NCBI RefSeq assembly: GCF_026274175.1
Contig: NZ_JAPHNL010000244.1
Coordinates: 1 to 53,754 of the forward strand
Direction: 5' to 3'
Origin: Streptomyces beihaiensis
GTDB taxonomy: Bacteria > Actinomycetota > Actinomycetes > Streptomycetales > Streptomycetaceae
Length of the DNA: 53,754 bases
The translations under genes and the position numbers were made by a program. This document shows positions 31,737-39,951 of this stretch, piece after piece. The notes below the pieces were generated by a model, which did no database searches, was not told where the DNA came from, and worked only from the letters and a program-made list of their open reading frames with translations. How positions within the stretch are numbered: position 1 is the stretch's first letter; each line of letters opens with the position of its first letter.

Positions 31737-33110
31737 TCAGTCACGGATGACGGTCTTGGTGCGCATCAGGAACTCACCGAGATACCCGTCGTGCGGGACG
31801 CCGGGCCGCATCCAGTACGTGGGGTGGTCGCCGAGGTGGACATTGCTGATCGTCGGCTCGTCGAGCAGGGCGTCGACGAGCTTCTCGTCGTCGGTGAACG
31901 CCGTGAGCACCAGACTGTTCCTGAGCGGTCCGATCCCGTCGGCGGGCGTCCACGGCGCCACCCACACGCAGGGGAAGGGCAGTTCGACACCGGCCTGTGG
32001 CGCGTCCGGGCGGTCCAGCTCATGCACCGCGGGGCGCAGGACGGCGCCGCCCCCGGGCAGTTCCTCGACGACACCGTCCCCGCCGAGGTGGGCGACGGTG
32101 CCCTTCGCCTGGGCGAGCAGATACCGCTCGACGGCGCGGGCGCTGTCCACCGGCTGCACCGCCAGGACGGCCTTCTCGTCCTCGGGCGGCAGGCTGGGAA
32201 TGCCGTCGAGCCGCTTCGCCATGGCCGCCGCGAGCGGCGCCGGGTCGCCCTCGACCAGGACGGTCGTGGCGTTGATGCAGGCGACCCCGCCCTGGTGGCT
32301 GACGGAGTCGACGATGGTGTCGAGGTGGTCACGCCAGTCGGTGCCCGCGGTCAGCAGGATCTTGGAGCGTCCCGGGCCCTGCGGCAGTACGTCGCTGCCC
32401 GCGTACTTGCGAACCACGTCGTCGCCGCCGTACACCAGGCCCAGGTCGGCGCCGCGCAGGATCTCGTCGGCGGCGTCGTGGTCGGTGGGCAGCAAGACGA
32501 CCTGGTCGTCGCCGAAGCCGGCCAGACGCAGCGCGCTGATCAGGCGGTGCGGGGTGAACGGCTCCCGGCGCGAGGGCCGCACGGCGACCCGGTACCCGAG
32601 GGCCAGGGCCTCCAGCCACAACGAGTGCGGACCCGGATGGTTGCCCGCCGCGTGCACGGCGAAGACGTTTCCGCGCCGGGTCCACACGGCGCTGCCCTGC
32701 CGGGTCGCCGGGTCGCGCCAGTCGCCGACGGCCCCGGCCGGGCGCGGCTGGCGGGCGCAGTACTCGGCCCGCTCGGCGGCCTCGGCGATCGCGGCGGTGG
32801 CCGCGCGCACCACGGACCGGGGCACACCGGAGACACGGGACACGGTGTGCTCGTACGCGTCGAACGACAGCCCCGCGACGACCTCCCCGGTGAAGATCCG
32901 GGCAGCCCTGGCGAGGGCGGCGTACCGCTCGGCGGCGGGCAGCGACTCGGCCCGGTGCAGGGCGGTCATGGCGCGGGAGACGAACAGCTTCGGCACCAGG
33001 CCGAGTTCGGCGACGGGCGTGCCGGCGACATCGGTGACGACGGTCCGGTTGCGGGAGCGGAAGGTACCGCGCGGGCCGAGCGCGTCCAGCTCCATGAGGC
33101 CGGTGCTCAT
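31737..33110 (-). CDS. LuxC-like acyl-CoA/acyl-enzyme reductase
   Basis: A 457-residue aldehyde-dehydrogenase-superfamily protein of the LuxC (acyl-CoA reductase) type. It shows FAVHAAGNHPGPHSLWLEALALGYRVAVRPSRREPFTPHRL in the nucleotide-binding region and SVSHQGGVACINATTVLVEGD with the catalytic cysteine (about residue 279). LuxC takes an acyl group from its LuxE partner and reduces it with NADPH to the aldehyde. The LuxE-like gene lies directly upstream with its stop touching this ATG, which strongly implies a reductase complex. The acid that is reduced is unknown; luciferase genes are absent, so the role is biosynthetic. Last gene before the terminator. Confidence 0.83.
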   Translation of the reverse strand: MSTGLMELDALGPRGTFRSRNRTVVTDVAGTPVAELGLVPKLFVSRAMTALHRAESLPAAERYAALARAARIFTGEVVAGLSFDAYEHTVSRVSGVPRSVVRAATAAIAEAAERAEYCARQPRPAGAVGDWRDPATRQGSAVWTRRGNVFAVHAAGNHPGPHSLWLEALALGYRVAVRPSRREPFTPHRLISALRLAGFGDDQVVLLPTDHDAADEILRGADLGLVYGGDDVVRKYAGSDVLPQGPGRSKILLTAGTDWRDHLDTIVDSVSHQGGVACINATTVLVEGDPAPLAAAMAKRLDGIPSLPPEDEKAVLAVQPVDSARAVERYLLAQAKGTVAHLGGDGVVEELPGGGAVLRPAVHELDRPDAPQAGVELPFPCVWVAPWTPADGIGPLRNSLVLTAFTDDEKLVDALLDEPTISNVHLGDHPTYWMRPGVPHDGYLGEFLMRTKTVIRD

Positions 33111-34217
33111 CTAGTAGACCCCCTCGATGACGGTCTCGTCGTCGAACTCCTTGACCGGCGCGATGTCCGCGACACTGTCCCCGGTCTGTGCGCGGCCGGG
33201 GGCCGGGCGGCACCGGGTGGCGTGGTCGCGCTCCAGGTTGTTCGGAATGAAAAGGCTCTTGCTCACGTGGTGCATGACCACTTGGCCGCGCTCGCCGTAC
33301 TCCACCGTGCGCCCGGTCTGCGGGTCGATGACGGAGAACGTCATGTACGGGGAGTACGGGTCGTAGACGCACGGCTCGTCGTCGGTGAGACCGGGACGCT
33401 CGCTGGCGTTGCCGAGGATCATCGTGGAGCCGTAGCCGCTGTACAGCTTGGCGTCCGGGAAGACCTCGGTGCGGTACAGGTACCGGGTGTCGGCGTCCAT
33501 CTGCGTGCCCACCCAGTTGATCGCGCGGACCTTCTGTTCGATCAGCTTGGCGAGGTCGTCGCGGTGCGCCAGCCGCTCCAGGACCGGTGGGGTGCACATG
33601 AGGACGCCGATGTCCTGGGTGCGCAGCACGTACGCGACCTGGTCGACGATGTGCTCGGCGTACGCTCCCGCCTCGGCGCCCTTGCCCTCGGCGATGAGCT
33701 TCTTGACCCAGCGCGGGTCCAGGTCGACGGTGAACGCGAGACCGCCGCGGTACGCCGTCTGGTGCTTGATGACGTCGCCCACCATGTGCGGTCCGCTCGG
33801 CGCTACGACGAGCCAGTTCACGCCCCGCGGTACACCGTGGGCGTCCAGCTGCGCGCTGCTCCAGGCGATCAGTCTGTCCAGCCAGTCGCGCAGCAGCACG
33901 ATCCGCTTGGGGGCGCCGGTGGTGCCGCCGCTCTCGTAGACGCCTACGACGTCGGGGCGGTCGCCGTAGCCGCGCGGGATGAGGTCACCGGCCGGGACGT
34001 CGCGCAACTGCGACGCGAAGTTCGGGAACCGGGTCAGGTCCTGGTACGTACGGATGTCGGTCAGCGGGTCGAAGTCCAGCGACCCGGCGCGCTCCAGCCA
34101 GAACGGCGATCCCGTCTCCGGCGAGAAGTGCCAGCGCATGGCGGCGCGCAGGTACTCCTCGGGGTCGGGCTCGGCGTCGAAGGGCAGGTCGAGGACGCTG
34201 TCGGCGGCGGTCGGCAC
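33111..34217 (-). CDS. LuxE-like acyl-protein synthetase / AMP-dependent ligase
   Basis: A 368-residue adenylate-forming enzyme of the LuxE/phenylacetate-CoA ligase type. The ATP loop is VVGVYESGGTTGAPKRIVLLRDW (about 90-112), and YSGYGSTMILG is the acyl-binding turn. It is shorter than CoA ligases, as LuxE proteins are. It would activate a carboxylic acid as acyl-AMP and pass it to itself or to the LuxC partner for reduction. The GTG at 34217 follows GGAAGGA. Together with LuxC it should convert a pathway acid to an aldehyde. Confidence 0.8.
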   Translation of the reverse strand: MPTAADSVLDLPFDAEPDPEEYLRAAMRWHFSPETGSPFWLERAGSLDFDPLTDIRTYQDLTRFPNFASQLRDVPAGDLIPRGYGDRPDVVGVYESGGTTGAPKRIVLLRDWLDRLIAWSSAQLDAHGVPRGVNWLVVAPSGPHMVGDVIKHQTAYRGGLAFTVDLDPRWVKKLIAEGKGAEAGAYAEHIVDQVAYVLRTQDIGVLMCTPPVLERLAHRDDLAKLIEQKVRAINWVGTQMDADTRYLYRTEVFPDAKLYSGYGSTMILGNASERPGLTDDEPCVYDPYSPYMTFSVIDPQTGRTVEYGERGQVVMHHVSKSLFIPNNLERDHATRCRPAPGRAQTGDSVADIAPVKEFDDETVIEGVY

Positions 34218-34317
34218 GGGGTTCCTTCCTGAAGGGGCTCATGGGGCGGTCGGGCGGCGCCCGAAAGGGGCACGGCGCGGTATGCGCGGTACTCGATGTG
34301 TCCGGCTGACGCCGCGC

Positions 34318-34719
34318 TCAGCGACTCGTGCCGGACGGGTTGTCGATGACGTAGCGCCAGCGGCCGTCCGGGCCGCGGCGGGCCACGTCGGTGGCCGAGC
34401 CCTCCAGGTGGACCGGCGTTCCGTCGGGTCCGGTGCCCGAGATCACGTAGTCGCCGATGAGCAGGGCGATGTCGTCACAGACGTAGGTGTGTCGCAGGGT
34501 GAGGTCCATCGGGATGCCAAGCCCCAGGAACTCGGCGTTCGCGGCGCGTCGTTCGTCGCCGCTGACGGACCGTCCCGGTGCGGTGACGAAGACCGCTCCG
34601 GGCGCGAAGAGGCGGTCCACAGCGGCGATGTCACCGGAGTTGAAGGCTCTGGCGAACACGGCGGGGAGCTCGGCGGGGTCGGTCGGCGGCTCGGGCGGGC
34701 CGTGCGGCGCTTCGGTCAT
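34318..34719 (-). CDS. SnoaL/NTF2-like protein
   Basis: A 133-residue protein with the SnoaL/ketosteroid-isomerase cone fold: AVFARAFNSGDIAAVDRLFAPGAVFVTAPG, then DLTLRHTYVCDDIALLIGDYVI and RRGPDGRWRYVIDNPSG. Members act as small cyclases, isomerases, epoxide hydrolases or ligand carriers. It begins 7 bp after the arylamine acetyltransferase-like stop, with a weak ribosome site, which suggests coupling. The specific reaction is unknown. Confidence 0.82.
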   Translation of the reverse strand: MTEAPHGPPEPPTDPAELPAVFARAFNSGDIAAVDRLFAPGAVFVTAPGRSVSGDERRAANAEFLGLGIPMDLTLRHTYVCDDIALLIGDYVISGTGPDGTPVHLEGSATDVARRGPDGRWRYVIDNPSGTSR

Positions 34720-34726
34720 GGCGCGC

Positions 34727-35539
34727 TCAGCCCGTCTGCACTTCGGCGCTGCCGTCGGCCGGACGGCCGGGCAGCCGGTCCAGGGCGATGCCGAAGTGCT
34801 CGCGGTAGGCGGCGAGCACCGCCGCGTCGTCGGGCAGTTCCACGGTGGTGCGGCCGTCCGCGCCGACCACGGTCAGCCGGTCGCCCTTGAGCGTGATCCG
34901 GCCGCCGTCCTCGGTCGGCAGGGAGCAGAACAGGTCCTGGAGGAACGGGGATTCGGGCGCGGTGCGCCACCACCACAGCGTCGGGGCGAAGTCCGCCACC
35001 CGGACCGCGCGCTCGCCCACCCGGTACAGCGGGCGGCCACCGAGGAACACGTCGTGGCCGCCGAACTCCTCGTTGGGACGCACCTCGTAGGTGCCGTGTG
35101 GGTCGGTCTGCGGCTCGGTGACGTCGAAGCGCAGCGGGTGCCTGCTGTTGCGGCCGAACCCGGTGTCGACCAGCCAGTCGAACCCGTCGAGGCGGACCCG
35201 CAGCGCCAGATGGCCGAGGAACGGGCCGGGGCCCTCGGGACGGTAGACCTGACCGGGCAGGATCTCCACCTCGTAGCCGAGGGTGCGCAGCAGCAGCGCG
35301 AAGGCCGGGTTGACCTCGTAGCAGCCGCCGCCGCGCCGCCGGTCGACGATCTTGTGGACGGCCCGCTCGTCCATGTGGACCTCGGCGTCGAGGTGGTAGT
35401 CGAGGTTCTCGAACGGCACGGCGAGGCACTGGCGTTCCTGCAGCAGGCGCAGCGCCTCGAAGTCGGCCTTCTCGGGGCGCGGGGCGCCGATGCGGTCCAG
35501 GTAGGCGTCGACCTGGGCGTCGGTGAGGACGTCGATCAC
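34727..35539 (-). CDS. Arylamine N-acetyltransferase-like amide synthase (NAT family)
   Basis: A 270-residue NAT-fold enzyme with an intact Cys-His-Asp triad: Cys73 in DRRRGGGCYEVNPAFALLL, His110 in FLGHLALRV and Asp125 in FDWLVDTGFG. VPFENLDYHL is the usual N-terminal block. NAT enzymes acylate amines or hydrazines from acyl-CoA; in biosynthesis, RifF-type members release or cyclise chains as amides. In this cluster it could acylate the amine of a carrier-protein-derived amino acid or a hydrazine. The GTG at 35539 follows AGGAG. It lies between the KAS III and SnoaL genes with gaps under 15 bp. Confidence 0.88.
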   Translation of the reverse strand: MIDVLTDAQVDAYLDRIGAPRPEKADFEALRLLQERQCLAVPFENLDYHLDAEVHMDERAVHKIVDRRRGGGCYEVNPAFALLLRTLGYEVEILPGQVYRPEGPGPFLGHLALRVRLDGFDWLVDTGFGRNSRHPLRFDVTEPQTDPHGTYEVRPNEEFGGHDVFLGGRPLYRVGERAVRVADFAPTLWWWRTAPESPFLQDLFCSLPTEDGGRITLKGDRLTVVGADGRTTVELPDDAAVLAAYREHFGIALDRLPGRPADGSAEVQTG

Positions 35540-35553
35540 GTTTTCTCCTGAGG

Positions 35554-36579
35554 TCAGAGGGTGAGGAGCGCAAGCCCCATCGCCATGCCGCCGCCGAACC
35601 CGGCCATGAGTACGCGGTCGCCGGGGCGGGCCTCGCCCCGGCGGGCGGCCGCGTCGAGGGTGACCGGGATGGAGGCGGAGCCGGTGTTGCCGTACGTCTC
35701 GACGGTGGTGCGCATGCGGTCGGCGGGGACGCCGACCCGTGCGGCGAGGTCCTGGAGCATGCGGCCGTTGGCCTGGTGCGGGACGAAATGGTCGATGTCG
35801 GCCGGGTCGACGGCGTGATCGCGCAGGAACGCGCGGATGGCCGGGGCCACCCGGCCCGCGACGAACTCGCGCACGGCGCGGCCGTTCATGGTGAAGTAGT
35901 GCTGCCCGTCGCGCAGGGTGTCGGCGGAGGCGGGCAGCCGGCTGCCGCCCGCGGGCACCTGGATCAGGTCGCGGTCGGCGCCGAATCCGGCCAGGCGGGC
36001 GCTGAGCGGGCGTGCCGCGGCGGAGGGCCCGAGGACGACCGCGCCCGCCCCGTCGCCGAACAGGATCGCGGTGCGCCGGTCGTGCGGGTCGAGGATGCGG
36101 GAATAGATGTCGGCGCCTACGACCAGGGCGTACCCGCCGGCGTCGCGCAGCATGCGCTCGGCGGTGGTCAGGGCGAAGACGAAGCCGCTGCACACCGCGT
36201 TCACGTCGAAGGCAGCGGCGCCAAGGCCCGCGCCGACACCGTCGGCGACCGCACTGGCCGTGGGCGGCTGCGGGGAGTCCGGGGTGGAGGTGGCCACGAC
36301 GACCAGGGACAGTTCGGAGCCCCGGACACCGGCGTCCTCCAGAGCGGCGCGGCCCGCCGCGGCCGCCAGGTCGGAGGTGGCCTCGTCGGGCTTGGCCCAG
36401 CGGCGGGCGCGGATGCCGGTACGGCTGTGGATCCACGCGTCGTCGACGCCCGCCGGGGCGCCGACCTCGTCGTTGGTGATGATCCGAGAGGGCAGGCAGG
36501 ATCCCGTGCCCAGGATGCCGACCGGGAGGGTGGCCTGTCGGGTGCCCCGCTGGGCGGGGTGCGTTCCGGTGGTGATCAC
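35554..36579 (-). CDS. Ketoacyl-ACP synthase III-like enzyme (FabH family)
   Basis: A 341-residue thiolase-fold protein with the full KAS III triad: Cys in DVNAVCSGFVFALTTAE, His in DHFVPHQANGRML and Asn in VETYGNTGSASIPV. It also has GILGTGSCLPSRIITNDEV and DAWIHSRTGIRARRWA at the N terminus. KAS III enzymes condense an acyl-CoA with malonyl-ACP, but biosynthetic relatives (CerJ-type) instead form esters or amides. No ACP or other fatty-acid gene is close, which favours the latter or a small acyl chain built with primary-metabolism ACP. The GTG at 36579 follows AAAGGGAC. Confidence 0.87.
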   Translation of the reverse strand: MITTGTHPAQRGTRQATLPVGILGTGSCLPSRIITNDEVGAPAGVDDAWIHSRTGIRARRWAKPDEATSDLAAAAGRAALEDAGVRGSELSLVVVATSTPDSPQPPTASAVADGVGAGLGAAAFDVNAVCSGFVFALTTAERMLRDAGGYALVVGADIYSRILDPHDRRTAILFGDGAGAVVLGPSAAARPLSARLAGFGADRDLIQVPAGGSRLPASADTLRDGQHYFTMNGRAVREFVAGRVAPAIRAFLRDHAVDPADIDHFVPHQANGRMLQDLAARVGVPADRMRTTVETYGNTGSASIPVTLDAAARRGEARPGDRVLMAGFGGGMAMGLALLTL

Positions 36580-36706
36580 TGAAAGTCCCTTTCGGCGACG
36601 CGAGTCCACAATGTCTTTCCGTGCCGCGCGGGAATCGTCGCGCGCGGTGTCCGGGCGGGGCCACGCCCGTCTCCCGGCCCTGTCAGATGGCTCGGAATGT
36701 GTCAGG

Positions 36707-37348
36707 TCACGCGGTGCCAGTGCGCACCCCGCGGGCCACGATCGCGGCCGCCCGCACGACCTTGCGGGCCTGGAACTCGACCGCTGCGATGTTGTCCTCG
36801 TGGACGTTGCCCGGACGGTTGCGGGTGACGTTCGAGGTGCCGTACGGATTGCCGTTCTCCTCGCGGAAGAGGACCGGGTCGGTGGAGCCGTTGGCGACGA
36901 CGAACGAGCCCCAGTGGCAGACGGCGTTGTACAGCGACAGCAGGGCTGTCTCCTGGCCGCCGTGCGGCGCCGATCCCGAGGTGAAGGCCGACACCACCTT
37001 GTCGGCGAGCAGACCGGGGATGGACACGGGCGCGGTGGCGTCCACGAAGACGGAGACCGGCGCCGCGGGCAGCCCGAAGCGGACCGGCGTGCCCAGCAGG
37101 ATGCCGTCGGCCCACACCAGGTCGTCGTTGGTCGCGACGGGAATGTCCTGGACGGCCTCGCGCCGGGCCGCGACGGCGTCCTCGGTGCCCGGCACGACGG
37201 TGTCGGCGGTCAGGTCGGGGATCCGCCGCAGCCGTACCTCGGCGCCGGTCTTGGCGGCGGCCTCGGCGGCGGCCTCGGCCAGACGCAGGACGTTGCCGGT
37301 GGAGGAGTAGAACGCGATGGTGATCCTGGGGGCGGTCATGGATGTCAT
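36707..37348 (-). CDS. Flavodoxin-like NAD(P)H oxidoreductase (WrbA-type)
   Basis: A 213-residue flavodoxin-fold protein. RITIAFYSSTGNVLRLAEAAAEAA holds the FMN phosphate loop, DDLVWADGILLGTPVRFG the ring-contact loop, and VVSAFTSGSAPHGGQETALLSLY the WrbA-like region. It reduces quinones, or supplies electrons or reduced flavin to another cluster enzyme. GAGGAG lies about 11 bases before the ATG at 37348. It is 27 bp downstream of the ATP-grasp gene and clearly part of the same operon. Confidence 0.87.
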   Translation of the reverse strand: MTSMTAPRITIAFYSSTGNVLRLAEAAAEAAAKTGAEVRLRRIPDLTADTVVPGTEDAVAARREAVQDIPVATNDDLVWADGILLGTPVRFGLPAAPVSVFVDATAPVSIPGLLADKVVSAFTSGSAPHGGQETALLSLYNAVCHWGSFVVANGSTDPVLFREENGNPYGTSNVTRNRPGNVHEDNIAAVEFQARKVVRAAAIVARGVRTGTA

Positions 37349-37375
37349 GGGAGAAGAGCTCCTCGTCAGCGGGGT

Positions 37376-38611
37376 TCAGTCGGTGACCGGGCGCAGCAGC
37401 CCGACCGCCTTGTCGGCCAGCGCCACGGCCGCGCCCGCGTCGGCGGCCGTCACCCGGACGTGGGCGAGGCGGGCGTACGAACTGTGCAGGCCGGTCAGTT
37501 CGGTGCCGTCGGGCAGCAACTGGCGCACGTCGCGCACCCCTTCGAGCGCGGCCGCCTCCGCCAGGCCCTCGATGCGCACCAGACGTCCGCGCAGGTCGGG
37601 AGCGAGATAGCGGATGGCCGCCGCGCCCGCGTAGACCGGTGCGCCGCGGCGTACGGACAGGCCCGGATCGTCCGCGACGGACAGGCCGGCGGCCTGCCGG
37701 GCCCACAGGTCGTAGATGTCCACGCCGCTGACGTCCCGTACCAGGTGGAGGATCTCGTCGCCGCCGATCCGCAGGTGCGTCTCGACGGTCACCGGCCCCC
37801 GGGGGCCCACGATCACCTCGGTGTGGGTCGGGCCCGACTCCACGCCCAGGGCGTCCAGGACGGTACGCACGTGTGCGACGACGGCACGCTCGGTGTCCGG
37901 GTCCAGGCGGGCGGGCATCACATGGCCGGTCTCCACCTTCGTCGCCGCGTCCTTGAACTTCTCCGTCACCGCGAGAACGTGGTGCGCCCCCTCGGCAGTG
38001 ACCGCCTCCACGCTGTACTCGGGCCCCGGCACGAACGCCTCCGCCAGCGGCGGCGACGGGTCGAGCCGGGGCACCCGGGCGCCGGTGGTGGCGGTCAGCG
38101 CGGCGGGCAGTTCGCCGGGGGTCGCGGCGACGGCGACGCCCACGCTGGCCCGTCCCGAGGTCGGCTTGAGCACCACCGGGCCGCCCACCGCCTCCTGGAA
38201 GGCGGTGAGTTCGGCGAGGTCGGCACTCTGCAGATGCAGCACGTCCTCGACGCCCGCGGCCCGCAGCCGACGCCGCATCCGCAGCTTGTCCTGGGTCAGG
38301 CGCACCGTGCGCAGCCGGTGGCAGGGCACGCGCAGCCGCTCGGCGACGGCCGCGGCGCGGTCCTGGTCGATCTCGGAGAACGCGGCCACCCGGTCCACCG
38401 GCCACTCCTGGTGCAGCCGCCGCGCCGCGGCCAGCCAGCCCTCGGTGGGGGTGTCGTCGGCGAGCACGATGACCGCCCGGTTGTCGGCGAGCCCGCCGAC
38501 CAGCGGGAGGGCCGAGGCCCGGCAGATCACCGATGTGCGGATGTCCGGGCCGAGGTCGCGCAGCATGACGTGCAGGTTCGAACCGCCGCTGACGATGAGG
38601 ATGTTGGGCAT
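37376..38611 (-). CDS. ATP-grasp carboxylate-amine ligase
   Basis: A 411-residue ATP-grasp enzyme of the carbamoyl-phosphate-synthase/L-amino-acid-ligase type. The grasp domain has the loop GGPVVLKPTSGRASVGVAVA (about 145-165), LAEAFVPGPEYSVEAVTAEG and the metal-ligand region VTVETHLRIGGDEI, with Glu and a His/Arg set in place of the more usual NxR. Such enzymes join an acyl-phosphate made from one amino acid to the amine of another without NRPS modules. It is one of three ATP-grasp-type proteins in the train besides LysX and is 1 bp from the exporter gene. Substrates are unknown; peptide bond formation is inferred. Confidence 0.85.
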   Translation of the reverse strand: MPNILIVSGGSNLHVMLRDLGPDIRTSVICRASALPLVGGLADNRAVIVLADDTPTEGWLAAARRLHQEWPVDRVAAFSEIDQDRAAAVAERLRVPCHRLRTVRLTQDKLRMRRRLRAAGVEDVLHLQSADLAELTAFQEAVGGPVVLKPTSGRASVGVAVAATPGELPAALTATTGARVPRLDPSPPLAEAFVPGPEYSVEAVTAEGAHHVLAVTEKFKDAATKVETGHVMPARLDPDTERAVVAHVRTVLDALGVESGPTHTEVIVGPRGPVTVETHLRIGGDEILHLVRDVSGVDIYDLWARQAAGLSVADDPGLSVRRGAPVYAGAAAIRYLAPDLRGRLVRIEGLAEAAALEGVRDVRQLLPDGTELTGLHSSYARLAHVRVTAADAGAAVALADKAVGLLRPVTD

Positions 38612-38612
38612 G

Positions 38613-39938
38613 TCAGGACGCCTTTCCCGCCGCCGCTGCCTCGGGCTCGGGCTCGAACTCGGCCCCGGCGGCCGCAGCCTGCGTGACCGACGCCGCCTCC
38701 CGCGCTCTGATCTCCGCGCGCCCCACGGTCGCCGTCACCGCCATGCCCGCGACCGCCGCCACCGCCGCGAACACCGGCCAGCCCAGACTGTGCGGCAGGA
38801 TCAGCGCGGTGATCACCCAGGGGGCGACGATGCCCTGGAGGGCGGTGCCCAGCTGGAACGTGGACAGGTACTGGGTGAGTCGGTCGGGGCGCGCCAGCTC
38901 GTACGAGATGGCCCACGCTCCGGCCGACTGCCACAGCTCGGCGGCGCTGAGCAGCGCCACGGCGAGCACCGCGAACACCACGCCCGCCCAGACCGCCCGG
39001 CTCGCCCCCATCGCCCAGCAGGCCAGCGCGAAGGCGCCGAGCGAGAACCCGGCCCACGTCATCGAGGCGACCGCACCGCGCAGCGTGTCGGACGGCTTGG
39101 CGAAGCGAGCCTGGAGCAGCACCGCCATGACGGTGTTGAGCACGTACAGCGGCCCGTACACGGCGAGCGGGACGTCGGTGTGCTGCGAGATCCACAGCGG
39201 CAGCGCCAGCGGCAGCAGCGTCATGTGCATGGACAGCAGGCCGTTCAGGCCGGCCGTGGCCAGGTAACGCAGGTCGGCGACGAGGGTGGGCCTGCGGTTC
39301 CTGGCGGGCGCGGCGACGGTGGCCAGGCGGGTCACACCGGCCCGCTGGAGCATGACGGCGGAGACGAGGAAGAACACCGCGTTGCCCGCGATCAGCACCA
39401 GGAAGGCGCTGTGGCTGCCCTGCTGGATGGCGCCGGTGGCCACCAGCGCGCCCAGACCGAAGCCGACGTTGCGTACCGCCCGCACCTTGGCGAGGGTGTC
39501 GCCGCGCTCCTCCTCGCCGACGGCGTTGCCCACGACGGCCTGGCTGACCGGCGGCACGGACGCGTCGGCGAGGCCGATGCAGCAGGCGACGACGGCGAAG
39601 GTGGTGAAGTTTCCGACGAAGCAGTAGGCGAGGTTGCCCAGGCCGCGCCACACCTGGATGGCGACGTAGACGCGTCCGGCACGGATGCGGTCGGCGAGCA
39701 TGCCGACCGGCACGGTGCCGAGGAATCCGACGAGCCCGGCGAGGGAGAGGCCGAGGCCCACCTGGCCGTCGCTCAGTCCGACGACCTTGGTGAAGTACAG
39801 CGCCGAACCGGCGTAGAACATGCCGGTGCCGAGCGCGTTGACCAGTGCGGTGACGGCGAGCTTGCGGCCGATGGAGCTGCGCGGCACCAGGGTGCTGTCC
39901 AGCAGCCTGGACAGTGCGCCGCCCGAGGGTGTTGCCAT
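38613..39938 (-). CDS. MFS transporter
   Basis: A 441-residue protein with about 12 membrane helices. It has GLAGLVGFLGTVPVGMLADRIRAGRVYVAIQVWRGLG (motif A region with G-x3-D-R), KVRAVRNVGFGLGALVATG and the paired domain of the second half. It resembles small-molecule exporters found inside biosynthetic clusters. The ATG at 39938 follows AGGGGG and replaces a longer frame that overlaps the upstream gene. The C terminus is Ala/Glu-rich. Likely the product exporter of the leftward operon. Confidence 0.87.
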   Translation of the reverse strand: MATPSGGALSRLLDSTLVPRSSIGRKLAVTALVNALGTGMFYAGSALYFTKVVGLSDGQVGLGLSLAGLVGFLGTVPVGMLADRIRAGRVYVAIQVWRGLGNLAYCFVGNFTTFAVVACCIGLADASVPPVSQAVVGNAVGEEERGDTLAKVRAVRNVGFGLGALVATGAIQQGSHSAFLVLIAGNAVFFLVSAVMLQRAGVTRLATVAAPARNRRPTLVADLRYLATAGLNGLLSMHMTLLPLALPLWISQHTDVPLAVYGPLYVLNTVMAVLLQARFAKPSDTLRGAVASMTWAGFSLGAFALACWAMGASRAVWAGVVFAVLAVALLSAAELWQSAGAWAISYELARPDRLTQYLSTFQLGTALQGIVAPWVITALILPHSLGWPVFAAVAAVAGMAVTATVGRAEIRAREAASVTQAAAAGAEFEPEPEAAAAGKAS

Positions 39939-39951
39939 GGTCGGCCCCCTG

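Noticed and set aside
31737-34217. A bioluminescence (lux) operon
   Set aside because: Only LuxC- and LuxE-like genes are present; luxA, luxB and luxD are missing and the genes sit in a biosynthetic operon.
31656-34232. An 858-codon open frame on the plus strand opposite the LuxC/LuxE genes
   Set aside because: It is the mirror of two well-recognised minus-strand genes; its translation is low-complexity V/G/R/H-rich with no family resemblance, as expected from GC-rich antisense frames.
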